A stretch of 64,000 nt of DNA from Dryomyza anilis (GCA_951804985.1 OX638133.1:37225963-37289962); one strand, 5' to 3'. Shown: positions 1-10,886, numbered from the stretch's first letter. Translations and numbers: made by a program. Notes: generated by a model from the sequence alone, not told the origin.

Positions 1-641
1 TCGAAAAAGTGTTCTTCAATATGATGATTGTATATGAAGAATACGTTTCATCATATTAATGAACCAAAATATAAAAAACAACATATATGTTCATCATATT
101 AAAGAACGCTTCTCATTAAACCAAATTTCTATCAAAATATTTTTTCTTTTGTTCATTTTTTGCCGTACTTCTCAGTTCTTAAGTAGTTCTTGTATGTTAT
201 TTCTTATAAATGCTTGCTCGACATGCATAAATTAGTAAAATGTTTTATAATATATTTATTATAATTCCAACTTGTTATTAATAAAAGTAATTTTTATAAA
301 AAATATATTTAAAAAAAAAAAAAAAATTATTTTGAACATTGTTTTTTCGAAAACATTTTTTTTGCTCGAAATTTAAAAAAAAAATTTGTATTGTTATTTT
401 TTAAATAAAATACAACAAAACTTTTTTTTTGAATAATTTTATAAAAAATATTATGAACAGATTCATCAATATGACAATTGAAATTCATTGTATTGAATAT
501 TTTGTTCATATATATAATGAATGCATTCATTAATATGTCATTTAATGAACGGTGGTATCAATATGATGAATCTGGTAGTTGGTGAAAAATGCATAATATT
601 TATGAATAAATTCATCATATTGAAGCTTTTTTTTTTCTGTG
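1..641 (-). mobile_element. CACAG-ended TIR element (MITE-like), truncated by the window edge
   Basis: This is the left part of an AT-rich non-coding element that ends at 641 with poly-T followed by CTGTG. It matches the copies at 24817-25744 and 61324-62149 in reverse orientation: the same blocks of TTCATCATATTGA, ATATATATGAA and AAGTACTTCTCAG-like sequence appear in the same order. The other end lies outside the window. No transposase is visible, so it is probably a non-autonomous DNA transposon. Superfamily not assigned; I see no clear target duplication. Confidence 0.6.
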
Positions 642-3600
642 TAATAACTTAACGTAAGTAGTAACTTAACTTCCAAATGGACTGGCAAGTGCCAAATATT
701 ATATATTTGCCTTGCTAACATCCTCACTACCTAACCTAACCTAACTTAACGATATACTATTGAGGTTTTCAAAACTGCATTTAATCCAAAACTTCAAAAC
801 ACAAATTGTCTAAATATTGATTTTCTGTCTGATAGGTTACAATATTACTGTGTTATAATTATTACAAATAGTTGTTTTGATCACTGTTTGAAATAAGTTG
901 TACATAGTAACTCATTTGTAAAATAGTTGTTATCAATACTGGAAAGAACCAGCGTCAAATTCTAAAACGTACTAATAAAGAATTTGAACTGGACTGAAAC
1001 TGAAAGCAGACACCCAATTCTAAAATGTGTGTCTTTGCGAGAAATATGAAATACGAATTTGCGCCAAATTCACAAACGAATTATAATTATTCAATTTAGT
1101 GTGAATTTTGTAAATCAACAATTGTCGCATCGTAAACAAAACTGTTTTTCTAAAGAAAATTAGGAAAAGTGTCATAAAATAATATTGCGTTTTTAATTAT
1201 TAGCAATTTTGACCAGTTCATAATTACAACTAAGACGTCACATATAACAAAAACTATAAAATATTTGAACTGAGAACTGAGTAAAATTTTGATATTTTCA
1301 AACATAATTGGAGTGCAATCGATAAAATCAAACAATCTTAACTCAGGAAACTATATCTGGATATCACTGCAGGAGACAATAAATTGTGATTTGTGGCAAA
1401 TTTGTTTGAGTGTAAAAATTTGGTTTGAAAAATAATTTTATTTCAGTAGAATTTATGTTTTTCAATTGAAAAATTTCATGAGAGGTCTGAAAAATTATAT
1501 TGTTTGTCCATATTAATCAATTTTTCAGTCCATAATCCAAACATATTTGCCTGTTTATCGTCCATATAATTGTAAGCCCTACTTATAATACATTTTTGTT
1601 GTATTCCCAAAACAAAATGTCTGATATTTTACAGCATATTTGGGGCATAATCTCAGAAAACACGCAAAATTTTTAGCAGGATCTAAAATTTTGTTTAATT
1701 TAAAACGGCAATTTTTTTGGGAAAGGTTTGAAATTTGTCGAAAAAGTATTTCGAAGCTGTCTCGACATTGCCAAAAATTTTGTCTGGGGAATCAAATCAA
1801 ATATTTCAGGCATATTATCGGCAAACACACAGATAAGAAGTTCAGCTAACCATTCTACATCGTGTGCAATTATTGCAAGGATAGCATGTGTATCCCGGGA
1901 AATTGCTTGAAATATGACAATTCGGTTTTGTAAGCGTGGATTAGGTCGAAAATTAGTAAGTAAAGTGTTAGAATCTAAGACCAAAAATCAATAAGAGATG
2001 AAACAAAATGTAATATATTTCAGATTTAAAAAAAACAAGGATGAGATTTAAATTGAGATCTCTTAAAGTTCCAAACAAAGACAATGAAATGGATTAAAGA
2101 TTCAAACACCCGAACGAGAGACTGTGGAAACCCATATAGAACCATATGATACAATTTGTAACCCTCCAAACTGCCCTGAGCTAGGTCCAAACTTAAAAAT
2201 TTTGGTTCAAATAAAATCTATTCTTTGAAAAATATTAAAATTTTGCAAAACTGAAATTTCTTAATTTTTTTAAAATAAAAAATATAGGTACATATATCAT
2301 ATAATATAAGTTTTATTGCATTCTGCGAAACATATGCCTAAAGTAGTTTTCGCGAAGTTTCTTTACTGGTGATTGCATTTTCCCCACTGCCTGAGAATTG
2401 AAGTCGTCTTGTAATTGCTCGGCAACAACAATAACATCATTGACAACAACAATAGCAGCAACTGTAACAAGTGAAACACATGCGAAACTTGAAAATGCAG
2501 CCAGTGATGCCAACGTGCTTGCCGTGCGTTGAGTGCTGCTGCAAGTTTAATTGGAGTGGAATAACATTTTTAGTGCCTTTCGGCAGCTGCTGTCGCTGCT
2601 CACAGTTGGTGGCAGAAACACTAGGCTCAAGTTGCTGATGAAGATTTTTGATTTGCACACAGTCGACAGCGGCAACGGCAACAGCAACAGGCTTTCGGCA
2701 GGTGCAACGTACGCGACTGAGACTCAAGTGTTGCAGGCGATGAGCTGAAAGCACTGCGAAGAACACCAAGAATAAGAATATTCGAATTCGACGACGCAGG
2801 AAATGAGGAACGAGATGAGATGATGATGAAATTCTAACTGCAGCTCAAGTGTTGATCCACTTTTTTTAATGACTTTAGAGCGCACAGACTTTTAAAGTTT
2901 CTATCTTCAACGTCGTCTTCGTCATTTCAAACGTATCATCTTCAACAATACCTAAAGTCTCATGTTCATTTTCAACATCACCGTCATCATCACCTTCAGC
3001 CATACCTTCATCTGTACCTCCAACATCATCAATGTCTATGTGACAAACCAACGACATGCTGTCGCAATGGAATTAAAATCAGTTTGAAGTGGCTGCAAAT
3101 TTTGATTTGCAGTTTGGTTGCAATTAAAAAGCCTGAATAATGACAGGAAAGGGTCGAAGACAACGGTATATTGTAAGAAAAAGATTGTTGAAATATAATT
3201 TTTGCAATCTAAGTCATTTTAAAGACATTGAAATTGAACTAAATTGAGTAATATCTCTTCAAAAATATGAATATTTTCATGTTCGCATCGAGATTTAATT
3301 TAATTTCACTTGTGTTCAAGAAAAATTTATATTCCGCTAAAAATTGATTATAAATTTTGACAAAGCTCTAAAAATTTATAAAACGGGTACTTAAAAAGAG
3401 TCTTATTCAGCAGAATTTTATGGTATAAACGTTTTTATGTTTCAATCAAAATGAAGACAAATATTTTAATAAAACCAAATGCAATAAGATTTAAGAACAA
3501 TTTTCAATCTGCTTTATAAAAAAATACTATATTTAAAGTCAGTCTATTATAAGTCTATAATCTGTTACCACAAATGTGAAGGGACATTTTTTTTTGTCTG

Positions 3601-3679
3601 GAGTATAACAATCTAAGTAAAACAATCACAATTCCTGAATTGTACCTACATAAAAATATATCTATTAATTATCTTATGC
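642..3679. other. Gene-free stretch, AT-rich with one unique GC-richer island
   Basis: No supportable gene. Positions 728-750 hold about four CCTAA units, which resemble the ancestral insect telomere motif but are too short to mean much. Between about 2330 and 2830 the sequence is richer in GC and in CAA/CAG/CTG triplets, as is common in unique non-coding DNA of higher flies. At 2875-3057 a run of CATC-type triplets opens a short acidic frame on the minus strand without splice sites or homology that I recognise. No RNA gene or promoter stands out. Confidence 0.5.
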
Positions 3680-4032
3680 AACCCTGAAATGAGTCCGAAG
3701 AATTTGACCACAACCGTAAAGCACGGAGTCGGTACTGTGATAGTATGGGGATGTATGGCCTCATCCGGAGTAGGTAAACATGTTTTCATAGATACTAGAA
3801 TGGAGAAATTTTCATAGTAAAATATTTTAAATCCAGAGTCAATGAATTGGGTATATGACCTTTTTACCACTTCCTGCAGGACAATTATTCCAAACGCACC
3901 TCTGGAATGGTGAAAGAATGGTTGCTCTACAATGTCCCAAATCAGTTAAAGCATTCCGGTGAGTCCTCGGATCTCAACCCGATGGAACATTTGTTGGAGC
4001 ACTTAGAAAAAAAAATCGACAGCACAACATAA
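3680..4032 (+). pseudogene. Tc1-like transposase fragment (decayed)
   Basis: Two frames carry Tc1-family catalytic-domain sequence. The first (from 3680) reads NPEMSPKNLTTTVKHGVG followed by VIVWGCMASSGVG, then meets a TAG near 3818. The second (from 3877, shifted frame) reads QDNYSKRTSGMVKEWLLYNV and later SSDLNPMEHLLEHLEKKI, then TAA at 4030. These are the family's VWGCMA block, the second catalytic Asp block (QDN) and the DLNP-E block with the third acidic residue. The segment between them and the N-terminal DNA-binding half are missing, and I found no TIRs. It is a dead relic of a cut-and-paste transposon. Confidence 0.88.
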
Positions 4033-4068
4033 TGAACCAAAATCAGTTTAAGGTAGTACTAATTGAAG

Positions 4069-4925
4069 GAGCAAAAACAAAAAAGCAAAACACAAACAAA
4101 AACACAAGAAAAAACAAACAAAGGCAATGGCACAAAAACAAACAGAATTACAACATAAAAGCAAAAACGTAACTGCAGAAACGCAAGAACAAAAGCAAAT
4201 ACATAAAATTAAAAACAAAAGGAAAACAAAAACACAAAATCAAAAACACAAAAGAGGAAACAAAAACAAAAGGAAAATGAAAATCAAAGCAAAAATAAAA
4301 ACACAAAAACAAAAGCAAAAACAAGAGTAAAAACGCAAACACTAACAAAAGCATAAATACAAAATCAATAACACAAAAACCAAAGCATTAATACAAAATT
4401 AATGACACAAAAACAAAAGCATAAATACAAATACAAAATCAAAAGCAAAAACACAAACAAAATCAAAAAAACAAAAACAAACGGAAAAACACAGCAACTA
4501 CAAAACACAAAAGCAAATACAAAACCACAACAGAAAAACACAACATAAAAAAAACAACAACAAAAACTCAAAAACAAAAATCAAAATCAAAAACAGAAAA
4601 GCAAAAATTCAGAAGTAATAACACAAAGCAAACATTAAATCAGCAGTCCAGAGGTAGCGCGCTGGACTTGCATTCTGAAGGTCTCTAGTTCGAATCCCGG
4701 CTTGGGCATGGACGCTCGTGGTGATATTAACCACAAAATCGTAGGGAATAGATTTCACAGTACAATGGATATAGTCTGTCTGAGTGCTGTGGATCTTAGT
4801 AGATATTCCAAAAAAAAAAAAAAAGGAAATTCAAAAACCCAAAATAAAAAGCATAAAAACAAAATACAAAATCAAAACACAAAATTATAGAAAAAACCCG
4901 TTGCGCAGCCCGGGTACAAAATACT
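4069..4925 (-). mobile_element. Minisatellite-bearing interspersed element, A/C-rich array, 5' end at 4925
   Basis: From 4069 to about 4890 the plus strand consists almost only of A and C with scattered G: units such as AAAAGC, AAAACACAAAA and AAATACAAAATC in a loose tandem array. At 4896-4925 it ends in a unique tip which, on the minus strand, reads ACTAG, TTTTGTACCCGGGCTGCGC, AACGGG. That resembles the 5' tips of the copies at 53017 and 59568 (ACTAG...GGACCCGTGC). A tRNA-derived SINE interrupts the array at 4643-4823. Probably a non-autonomous, possibly Helitron-like element; the class is uncertain. Confidence 0.5.
4643..4823 (+). mobile_element. tRNA-derived SINE with poly-A tail, alanine-tRNA-like head
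   Basis: The head carries a pol III A-box-like AGAGGTAGCGCGCTGG, an anticodon-loop-like CTTGCATTC (TGC, as in tRNA-Ala) and the B-box TAGTTCGAATCCCGG at 4687-4701. An unrelated body of about 100 bp follows (from GGACGCTCGTGGTG to GATATTCC), ending in 14 A at 4810-4823. Head, body and tail in this order are the layout of a SINE, not a tRNA gene: the acceptor stem halves do not pair. It lies inside the A/C-rich array, so it is younger than that array. Confidence 0.75.
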
Positions 4926-4929
4926 AGTA

Positions 4930-6189
4930 GCAAATTATAATTTATTTAACTTATTTAGTCAGATGTGTAAAATTGTCGTAACTGTACAGAGGCTCTATAA
5001 AGTCAGTGTATTCTTACATCATACTCTACACCTCGTTCTAATATTAACAACCTTTTTTTATAGAGTCAAAATTTAAGTTCCCCATTTTACTCTTTAAACT
5101 GCGTCATATCATGCAACTCCATGCGCCCCTCACAGTCAACGTTTCACACTTCCTACACCATCTTTTGTCGTTTTGGTTATTGCCACATAAAAGAGCCTGT
5201 TAAAAACACTTTATTACCAAAAATTGCTGATGACCCGCTACGAAAGACACAAAAAACTGCCAGCCAAGCCATGCATTTTGGTTTATGCTCGAGGAGATTT
5301 AGCAGGTTGATGTTTTATAGAGATTGTATGATTTTTATTTCAATTTTCAATGCACGCAGCAGACACAAAAGTCACAGCACAAAAGACAAAATTATTACCA
5401 AAGAGCAAAAAGAAGAACATAAAGTAAAGATCAAATATATAAAAGAAAAAATCACACACAAAAATTGCCAGCGCAACAGAGTCAATTGCAATGCGAAAGG
5501 ATTTGCGTAACAAATTGTCACGCCAAGGCGCAGCAATGAAGCCGGACTTGAAGGAAGGCGTTGGCATGGGGGGAGACTAAATGAAAAATTGAAAACAAAA
5601 GCGGAAGTGCGGAGTGCCACATAACCGGACACAGCAGGGCGCCTCAATGCCACATATGATGCCAACGCCGGAAACACATGCCGCAGTTTAAAGGCAGATA
5701 AAGTAACGACAGCATCACTAAAGAGGAATAATGAAAAAATAGTAAGATATTTAAATGATGAGCTTAGATTTTTGCAGATGGGTGAAATGATAAAGGATTC
5801 AGGGGCGAAATGGTAGGATGATGCGAAGTTCTCGGGCGCAGCAATAGTGAAACATCTCAAATTCAAATTGTAGCACCAGACAAAAGTTTTTGATGAAATG
5901 GTAGAAAATATATAGTGCATCGCAGGCATTTTGAATTTATGGAAAAAGACATGCTTCGTATAGTAGATTTTATGCAGGAAACTGATCTGTTCAAGTAAAC
6001 TCCTAGCAGGCAGAAGGAAGGTTGCATTTCTTTTTAGAAATTTTGAAAAGCAACTTTATAGCAGGAAACTGTACGGTAAAGGTAATCTGCCACTAGCAGG
6101 CAAAACAGTTTCCGTCAAAAACTGTTACAGATTAGGAGCATTAGTATTTTTGTAAAACATTGATTGTATAAAAGACATTAAGTTCTCAT
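4930..6189. other. Unique island without a recognisable gene
   Basis: From about 5100 to 5950 the sequence is of mixed composition. Open frames of 129 codons (plus strand) and 185 codons (minus strand) overlap each other, lack splice-site context and show no family motif. I do not call them genes. From 5990 to 6130 GCAGGAAACTG and GCAGGCA-type words recur, perhaps from an old repeat. Confidence 0.4.
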
Positions 6190-6480
6190 TAAGTTTCTCA
6201 TGGATCAATTAGAAAATAGTTAGTAATTTTGATAGTTAGTTTGTACTATGCTCTAGATAACCATACATCATTTTTTGTTTATCATTAAATCCAAAATGGG
6301 AAAAAAAACTCTCTAAAAAAATCAACATTTTCCGAGTTTAGATCCAATTATATTAAAAACGCATTCATTAGTATAATTAAATTAGTCTGAAGAATTTAAT
6401 GAAAAATTGCATTTAAAGTTTTTTGTTAAACTATTTTTCAACAGAACTAAATTTTTTTATTCTAAGTAGTTGGTGAGCAC
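6190..6480. repeat. Dispersed repeat, partner of 24380-24530
   Basis: The block GTTAGTAATTTTGATAGTTA near 6219, followed by a diverged TTTATCATTA segment and an A-run, recurs with the same order near 24401-24530. The two copies are diverged and neither has clear ends. Confidence 0.45.
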
Positions 6481-6627
6481 GACTAAAAAATAATATTGCA
6501 ATTTTCTCAAAAACGTTACGAAATAGCAAAAAAACTGAGTATGCAGGCAAACTCAGCACCAGCGATTTATATAGAATTTATGTATGGGATGTCCATGGCA
6601 AAAATCGTGTTGAGTAGTGTAATTATA

Positions 6628-7819
6628 AGGACTGCGTCGAATAACATTGTCCGTTACATATCTTCCCATAATGTGCTATTGCAAGATTCAAATTAAAAAA
6701 AATTGATCATAGTAGCTCTGAATTAAATGGCAGAAAATAATTTGTGTCAGTTATAGTCAATACAAAATTTATTTAACGCGAAAATGGCAAACTAAGTGGA
6801 AGTGCGTGAAAATATAATTAAAATTTTTCAAAAACAACATAGTTGGTCTTTTAAAAAAATTGCCAAGGAGGTAGGGGCTAACCCTAAGACCATTTCTCGC
6901 GTTATCAACCGCTTTAAGGAATACCTGAGTATTGATCGGAAGAAAGGTTCTGGTAAAAAAAAGGCCCACATGATCGTGAAAAGTCGAAGAAGGTTGTGAA
7001 TATTTTAAAGAAAGATCCAAGCATATCCGGAAGGAAATTGGCGAGAAAGGCGGATTGCTCAGAATCTTTCGTGCGCAGGACTAAGAAAGAAGCTGGGCCG
7101 AAGACGTACAACGTCCAAAAAGTTCCGGATAGAAATGCCGTTAAGAATGAAACCGAAAAACAACGAGCTAAAAAGCTGAACCAAGATTTTTTTTAAAAAT
7201 TCGATTGCTGCATAATGGACGACGAAAGTTATGTTTTAGCGAACTTTTCTCAGCTACCTGGGCTGATGGACTGGGATTTGAAAAATTCAAATAAAAAAAA
7301 AAAATGACAAAATTCGCAAAGAAATTCCTTGTTTGGCAGGCAATTCGCAGTTGTGGAAAAAGGAGCAGCTCATTCGTGACATCGGGTACAATTAATAGCG
7401 AAATATATGTGAAGGAATGCTTGCAAAAGAGATTTCTTCCATTTTTGCAGTGATTTTGGTGCCTAGAGAAGCCAATCCACCAAACTGTCCAGAACTCAGG
7501 CCGATTGAGAGATACTGGACTTTAGTAAAAAGGGAGATGCAGACAACAAAAAAAGTGGCCAAAGACCTTCAAGACTTTAAAAGAAAGTGGTCTTCAGCAG
7601 CTGTGAGGGTGTTGGACACTACCATTACAACATTAATGGAAGGGGTTCCCGAAAAATTAAACATTTTTATTAAAAAATATTAATTTCTGTTTTTTTTATA
7701 TATTTTTTTTAATCTAAAAATAATTTGCAAAATAAAATATTTTATTCTATAAAAATTCGATTACTAGATTTCTAGATTTTTTCATTTTTGTAGCGGACAA
7801 TTTTATTCGACGCAGTCCT
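6628..7819 (+). mobile_element. Mariner/Tc1-superfamily element, complete ends, dead transposase
   Basis: The two ends form TIRs of 30 bp with two mismatches: AGGACTGCGTCGAATAA at 6628 and its reverse complement ending at 7819. Both ends are flanked by TA (6626-6627 and 7820-7821), the target duplication of this superfamily. The 1192-bp length is close to the usual 1.2-1.3 kb. The inside carries a broken transposase (see 6784-7683). The catalytic-region sequence (MDDESYV, later NPPNCPELRPIERYW) looks to me most like the DD41D 'rosa' type first described in a tephritid. That subgroup is my inference; the superfamily is clear. Confidence 0.9.
6784..7683 (+). pseudogene. Mariner-type transposase pseudogene (possibly DD41D/rosa group)
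   Basis: The frame opens at ATG 6784 but has a stop three codons later. It then reads VEVRENIIKIFQKQHSWSF and KKIAKEVGANPKTISRVINR, a helix-turn-helix of the paired/Tc type. After a frameshift near 6980 comes KKDPSISGRKLARKADCSES, the second DNA-binding helix bundle. A stop at about 7194 precedes CIMDDESYVLANFSQLPG, the first catalytic Asp block. Another shift gives KFAKKFLVWQAIRSCGKRSS and INSEIYVKECLQKRFLPFLQ. The block with the second Asp appears deleted near 7450. The C-terminus NPPNCPELRPIERYWTLVK is intact to TAA at 7681. At least three frame breaks, one deletion and two stops make this non-functional. Confidence 0.88.
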
Positions 7820-8137
7820 TAGTTTGATGGTTCTATTCAAGATTTCTCCCAAATTTTGCAAAAACAAACACATGTTTTTATTTTGAAAAATAGCAAATCA
7901 CACGTATTTTGTTAATGCTTTCTTCGATCTCTTATGTAGCGGTATTTCGAAAACAATAACAGTGCTGAGTTCAGTTCATTTCTTTTGCAAATGCAACAAC
8001 TATACACACAGAAAAGTGATTTATTGCGGAAACCAACTAAATTGCCCTACCGAATCATTCGGTTGCCAAATGGTTATGCCCCACACCTATGAAGTACAGG
8101 GTATATTAAGCAAAAAGCGAGAATTTTTGAATCGGGG

Positions 8138-8335
8138 AGCATTGAAAAAGCAAAGACTGAGAGTTTTAGAATTGAAGCAGCATTTAAAGAGCAAAGGTTT
8201 TAAAAGCGAAGAAGCATTTAAAAAGCAAAGAGCGAAGGTTTTGAAATCGAAGTAGCATTTAAAAACAAACAGCGAGGGTTTTGCAATTGAAGCATCATTT
8301 AGAAAGCAAAGAGCAAGAGTTTTGGTATTGCTCGA
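8138..8335. repeat. Five-copy tandem repeat of about 41 bp inside a mini-me copy
   Basis: Units start at about 8138, 8179, 8213, 8254 and 8294, each with the pattern AGCATTTAAAAAGCAAAG, AGCGAAGGTTTTGAAATCGA. One unit is shortened to about 34 bp. The frame stays open over part of it (lysine-rich), which is a by-product of the repeat and not a gene. Confidence 0.75.
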
Positions 8336-8632
8336 GCAATTTAAACCAAGTGATTTTTTTTTAAATACGTTTTAGAGAAAAATGAGTTCTGTCAATGGAT
8401 ATGAGTCAAATCGGTCAACAGACACGCCCACCTTCCATACAAGTCACTTTCATATCTACACGCTGCAAACATAATTATGCAGGCATTACATATATCTTTG
8501 GAGCTTTCTGCAAATAAAAGTATTATTTCATTTTCAAACATTATTATTATAACAGCCAAACATATTTTTGTTTTCGTTCAAACATATTTATGTTCAGAAT
8601 AAATAATTTTCGGCATTCTTGCAAACATATAT

Positions 8633-9538
8633 CGACGCCCCTTACGAAAACTATTATATATTTTTTCCCTTACTAAAATAAATACGTTATTTTTTGAGGT
8701 TCAGAATAAAAGTATGTTATTGTGTTTGATGAGATAAATAATACGTTTTATGGTTTTGCCAGGAACTCTATTATGTTTTTGATATTTCTGAGAATATGCA
8801 TATGTATATCCGTGTATCTACGAATATAAAAATGATTCAAATTTTGCGAAGAAGATTGGAATCTTTTGTTGAACATGAATAATGCATTTATGATTGGGGC
8901 CTTCATATAAAACCAGCATTTAATAAATATATGTAATCGTTTTATAAAGACCACAGACCATTGGAAACTTATATCAGTCCTGAAATTAAACCTCAATTTT
9001 CTGTAACAGTCTAGATTTCTTAGGAGACACGGAATCATAACTTTTCATGGGTGATGTTTTTACTCACGAAGGTCATCTACCAAGAGGTAGCGCGGTGAAG
9101 AAATATATTTTCTATTTATTTTTTTGATGTTGCCTTCGCTGGTGTTTGAACCAACGACGTTTCGGCTTGAATTCCAACACACTAATCTTCTGAGTCACCT
9201 ACATAGTATATGGTAATGCATATTTTACATCATTATAGCGTAATTTTTTTGAATTTTGTCAAACAAATTTTACAAATGACATATATCAAAACATAAAAGC
9301 AACGCAGTATGATATTGAAAAAAAAAATTTTTCAATAAAAAGCTCCAATTTTCGTCTAAAAATTTGAAACATAATAATTTCCCACAGAAAACTGTTTGTT
9401 GTACTAATTTTCTGTGAAATTTTGAGAACATTATAATAGTCGTTATTTAAGTAAAAATGAAATCGTATTCGTTTAAAAGTGATCTATACTTTTTTTCGTA
9501 AGACAATTTTAATATAATAGTTTTCGTAAGGGGCGTCG
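8633..9538. mobile_element. 906-bp TIR element with CGACGCCCC tips
   Basis: Perfect 27-bp TIRs: CGACGCCCCTTACGAAAACT at 8633 and its reverse complement ending at 9538. The host element without insertion (56108-56124) reads through where this copy has an extra 4 bp (ATAT), so the insertion probably made a 4-bp duplication. Inside is a 96-codon minus-strand frame at 8748-9038 with no motif I recognise, plus a truncated SINE. Superfamily not assigned. Confidence 0.8.
9036..9213 (-). mobile_element. tRNA-derived SINE, 3'-truncated copy
   Basis: On the minus strand from about 9213 it reads a tRNA-like head (GTGACTCAGAAGATTAGTG, then B-box-like TTGGTTCAAACACC). It continues into the body shared with 10091-10427 (CACCGCGCTACCTCTTGG and the following GTAAAAACATC...CCATGAAAA). 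The (ATT)n tail is absent. It lies within the TIR element at 8633-9538 and so was inserted later. Confidence 0.7.
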
Positions 9539-10090
9539 ATATATGTTTGAATGTGAAAAACATTTTATTTACACCTAAACATATATATGTTTACATATAA
9601 TTTTAATGTAAAAATAGTAAATTTAGTGTTAATATCTTCTTTACACAATATTCGTTTTTCCCTTTTTTTAAATTACATTTTTATTATTTATATTATATAA
9701 TTATAAACTTAAACTTTACATATAATTCAAGGAACCTTTTATTGACGTTGGGTGTGTTAAATAGCGCAAATATCAAACATACATATATTAATATCTGATG
9801 AAAAATATATATATTTCTACAGAAACATTAATATAGAAAATTCATGTAACTCCGCGATTAAAGCAATTTATGTTTAAATATCGTATAATAATATTTCAAT
9901 CTGAACAAAATAATATTACAATTCAATTATAATGTAATTAGATATTACTCCCAATATTTATATGGTGATTTAGAATTACATTATAATTACATTCAAGCAT
10001 ATTCAAACAAATCTTTTCTATCCGTGTATTTAGGAACCAATAAGTCGAAAAGTATTCACGTATTTAAAACGTATTGTTAGAATTCACATA

Positions 10091-10389
10091 GTAGCCGCGG
10101 TAGCTCAGTGGTTAGTGCGTTGGACTGCGAGCCGAAAGGTCCCCGGTTCAAGCCTGGACTGGGGCTAACAACATCTTTTCATAGAAACATTTTTCTTTAC
10201 CGCGCTACCTCTCGGCAGTAAATGGCAAACCTACGACAGTAAAACATTGCCTATGAAAAAGCTCTCACCCGCCGTTCGGATTCGGCAATAAACTGTAGGT
10301 CCCACCACTTTGATTACAAATATAACACGCACAGCTCAAAATGGTGAGAGAGCTCGACCGAAGTTCTATACAGGACTGTAGCGCCAAAC

Positions 10390-10427
<38 letters not shown>
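10091..10427 (+). mobile_element. Full-length tRNA-derived SINE with (ATT)n tail and target duplication
   Basis: The head has a pol III A-box (GGTAGCTCAGTGGTTAGTGC) and a B-box (CCCGGTTCAAGCCTGG). The body of about 230 bp includes CACCCGCCGTTCGGATTCGG and AAACTGTAGGTCC, and the tail is about 13 ATT units. A 14-bp direct repeat, TTAGAATTCACATA, flanks it at 10077-10090 and 10428-10441. The mini-me host copy at 49205-49220 has a single copy of this site, which confirms the insertion point. The 3' half looks like the tail of a LINE that could supply the reverse transcriptase; that is inference. Confidence 0.9.
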
Positions 10428-10430
<3 letters not shown>

Positions 10431-10886
10431 GAATTCACATAAAAATATGTGTTCCAAAAATGGGCGTGATTCGCACACATTTTCTTTTTTCATTATTTCC
10501 CGCTTTTCAAAGTGGACACTTCATTCGAAAAATGTTGAAAACAAATCTATGAAATATTAGTTTTAAATCTCTACATATGTTTTAAAATTGGGAGTGATCC
10601 GCCCACATATATTTTCAAAATTTATTTGTAACTTTATATTTAATATACTGACGGTGAGGTTGTTCAGCAAAATTAGGAACTTTAAAAGGTAGCTATACAA
10701 TTAAATTTCCCACAATAATATCCCCATCAAGGTGTAAGATATTCCATAGTATGGCCGAATTTAAATCCCGCCCATGTAACTTAACGTTCCCTACTCGTTT
10801 TTTTAACTAATTTTATTTTTTCGAAATTTTTCGAACAATGTTGATTTTGTCCGTAATTTTTTTTTTTGGAAAATGGTATATCGACT

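Larger units (their letters stand above)
8457..10028 (-). mobile_element. TACACGGATAG-ended element inserted in mini-me, itself interrupted
   Basis: In reverse orientation it begins TACACGGATAGAAAAGATTT (10028 downwards) and ends with GCAGCGTGTA (at 8457). It is the same family as 55299-56308 and 51029-51829. The family is AT-rich, about 1 kb, without a recognisable frame, and has short imperfect inverted tips (TACAC...GTGTA). Here it is split by a second TIR element at 8633-9538. Confidence 0.75.
8074..10796 (-). mobile_element. Mini-me-like element, interrupted by nested insertions
   Basis: The ends match the uninterrupted copy at 48846-49425: on the left CACACCTATGAAGTACAGGG and TATATTAA, on the right a GTATTCCATAGT-like block and CCCGCCCATGTAACTTAAC. 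Inner landmarks are the GACACGCCCACCTTCCATAC block at 8422-8441 and GTTAGAATTCACATA at 10076. The GTCY/TA microsatellite core is missing and a 41-bp tandem array stands in its place (8138-8335). Insertions at 8457-10028 and 10091-10427 split it. Mini-me elements are known from Diptera as non-autonomous repeats carrying proto-microsatellites. Confidence 0.75.

Noticed and set aside
728..750. Interstitial telomere repeat (CCTAA)n
   Set aside because: Only about four units. Flies lack TTAGG telomeres and this word is common in insect DNA.
2875..3057. 60-codon acidic frame on the minus strand
   Set aside because: Derived from CATC-type triplets; too short and without splice sites or homology to call an exon.
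4643..4712. A tRNA-Ala gene
   Set aside because: No pairing acceptor stem; continuous with a SINE body and poly-A.
5121..5929. Overlapping frames of 129 (plus) and 185 (minus) codons
   Set aside because: They oppose each other, have no motif or splice context and show ordinary AT-rich composition.
8748..9038. 96-codon minus-strand frame inside the 906-bp TIR element as its transposase
   Set aside because: No catalytic or DNA-binding motif seen and too short for a transposase.
10091..10165. A tRNA gene
   Set aside because: A and B boxes are present but the acceptor arms do not pair, and a SINE body, tail and target duplication follow.
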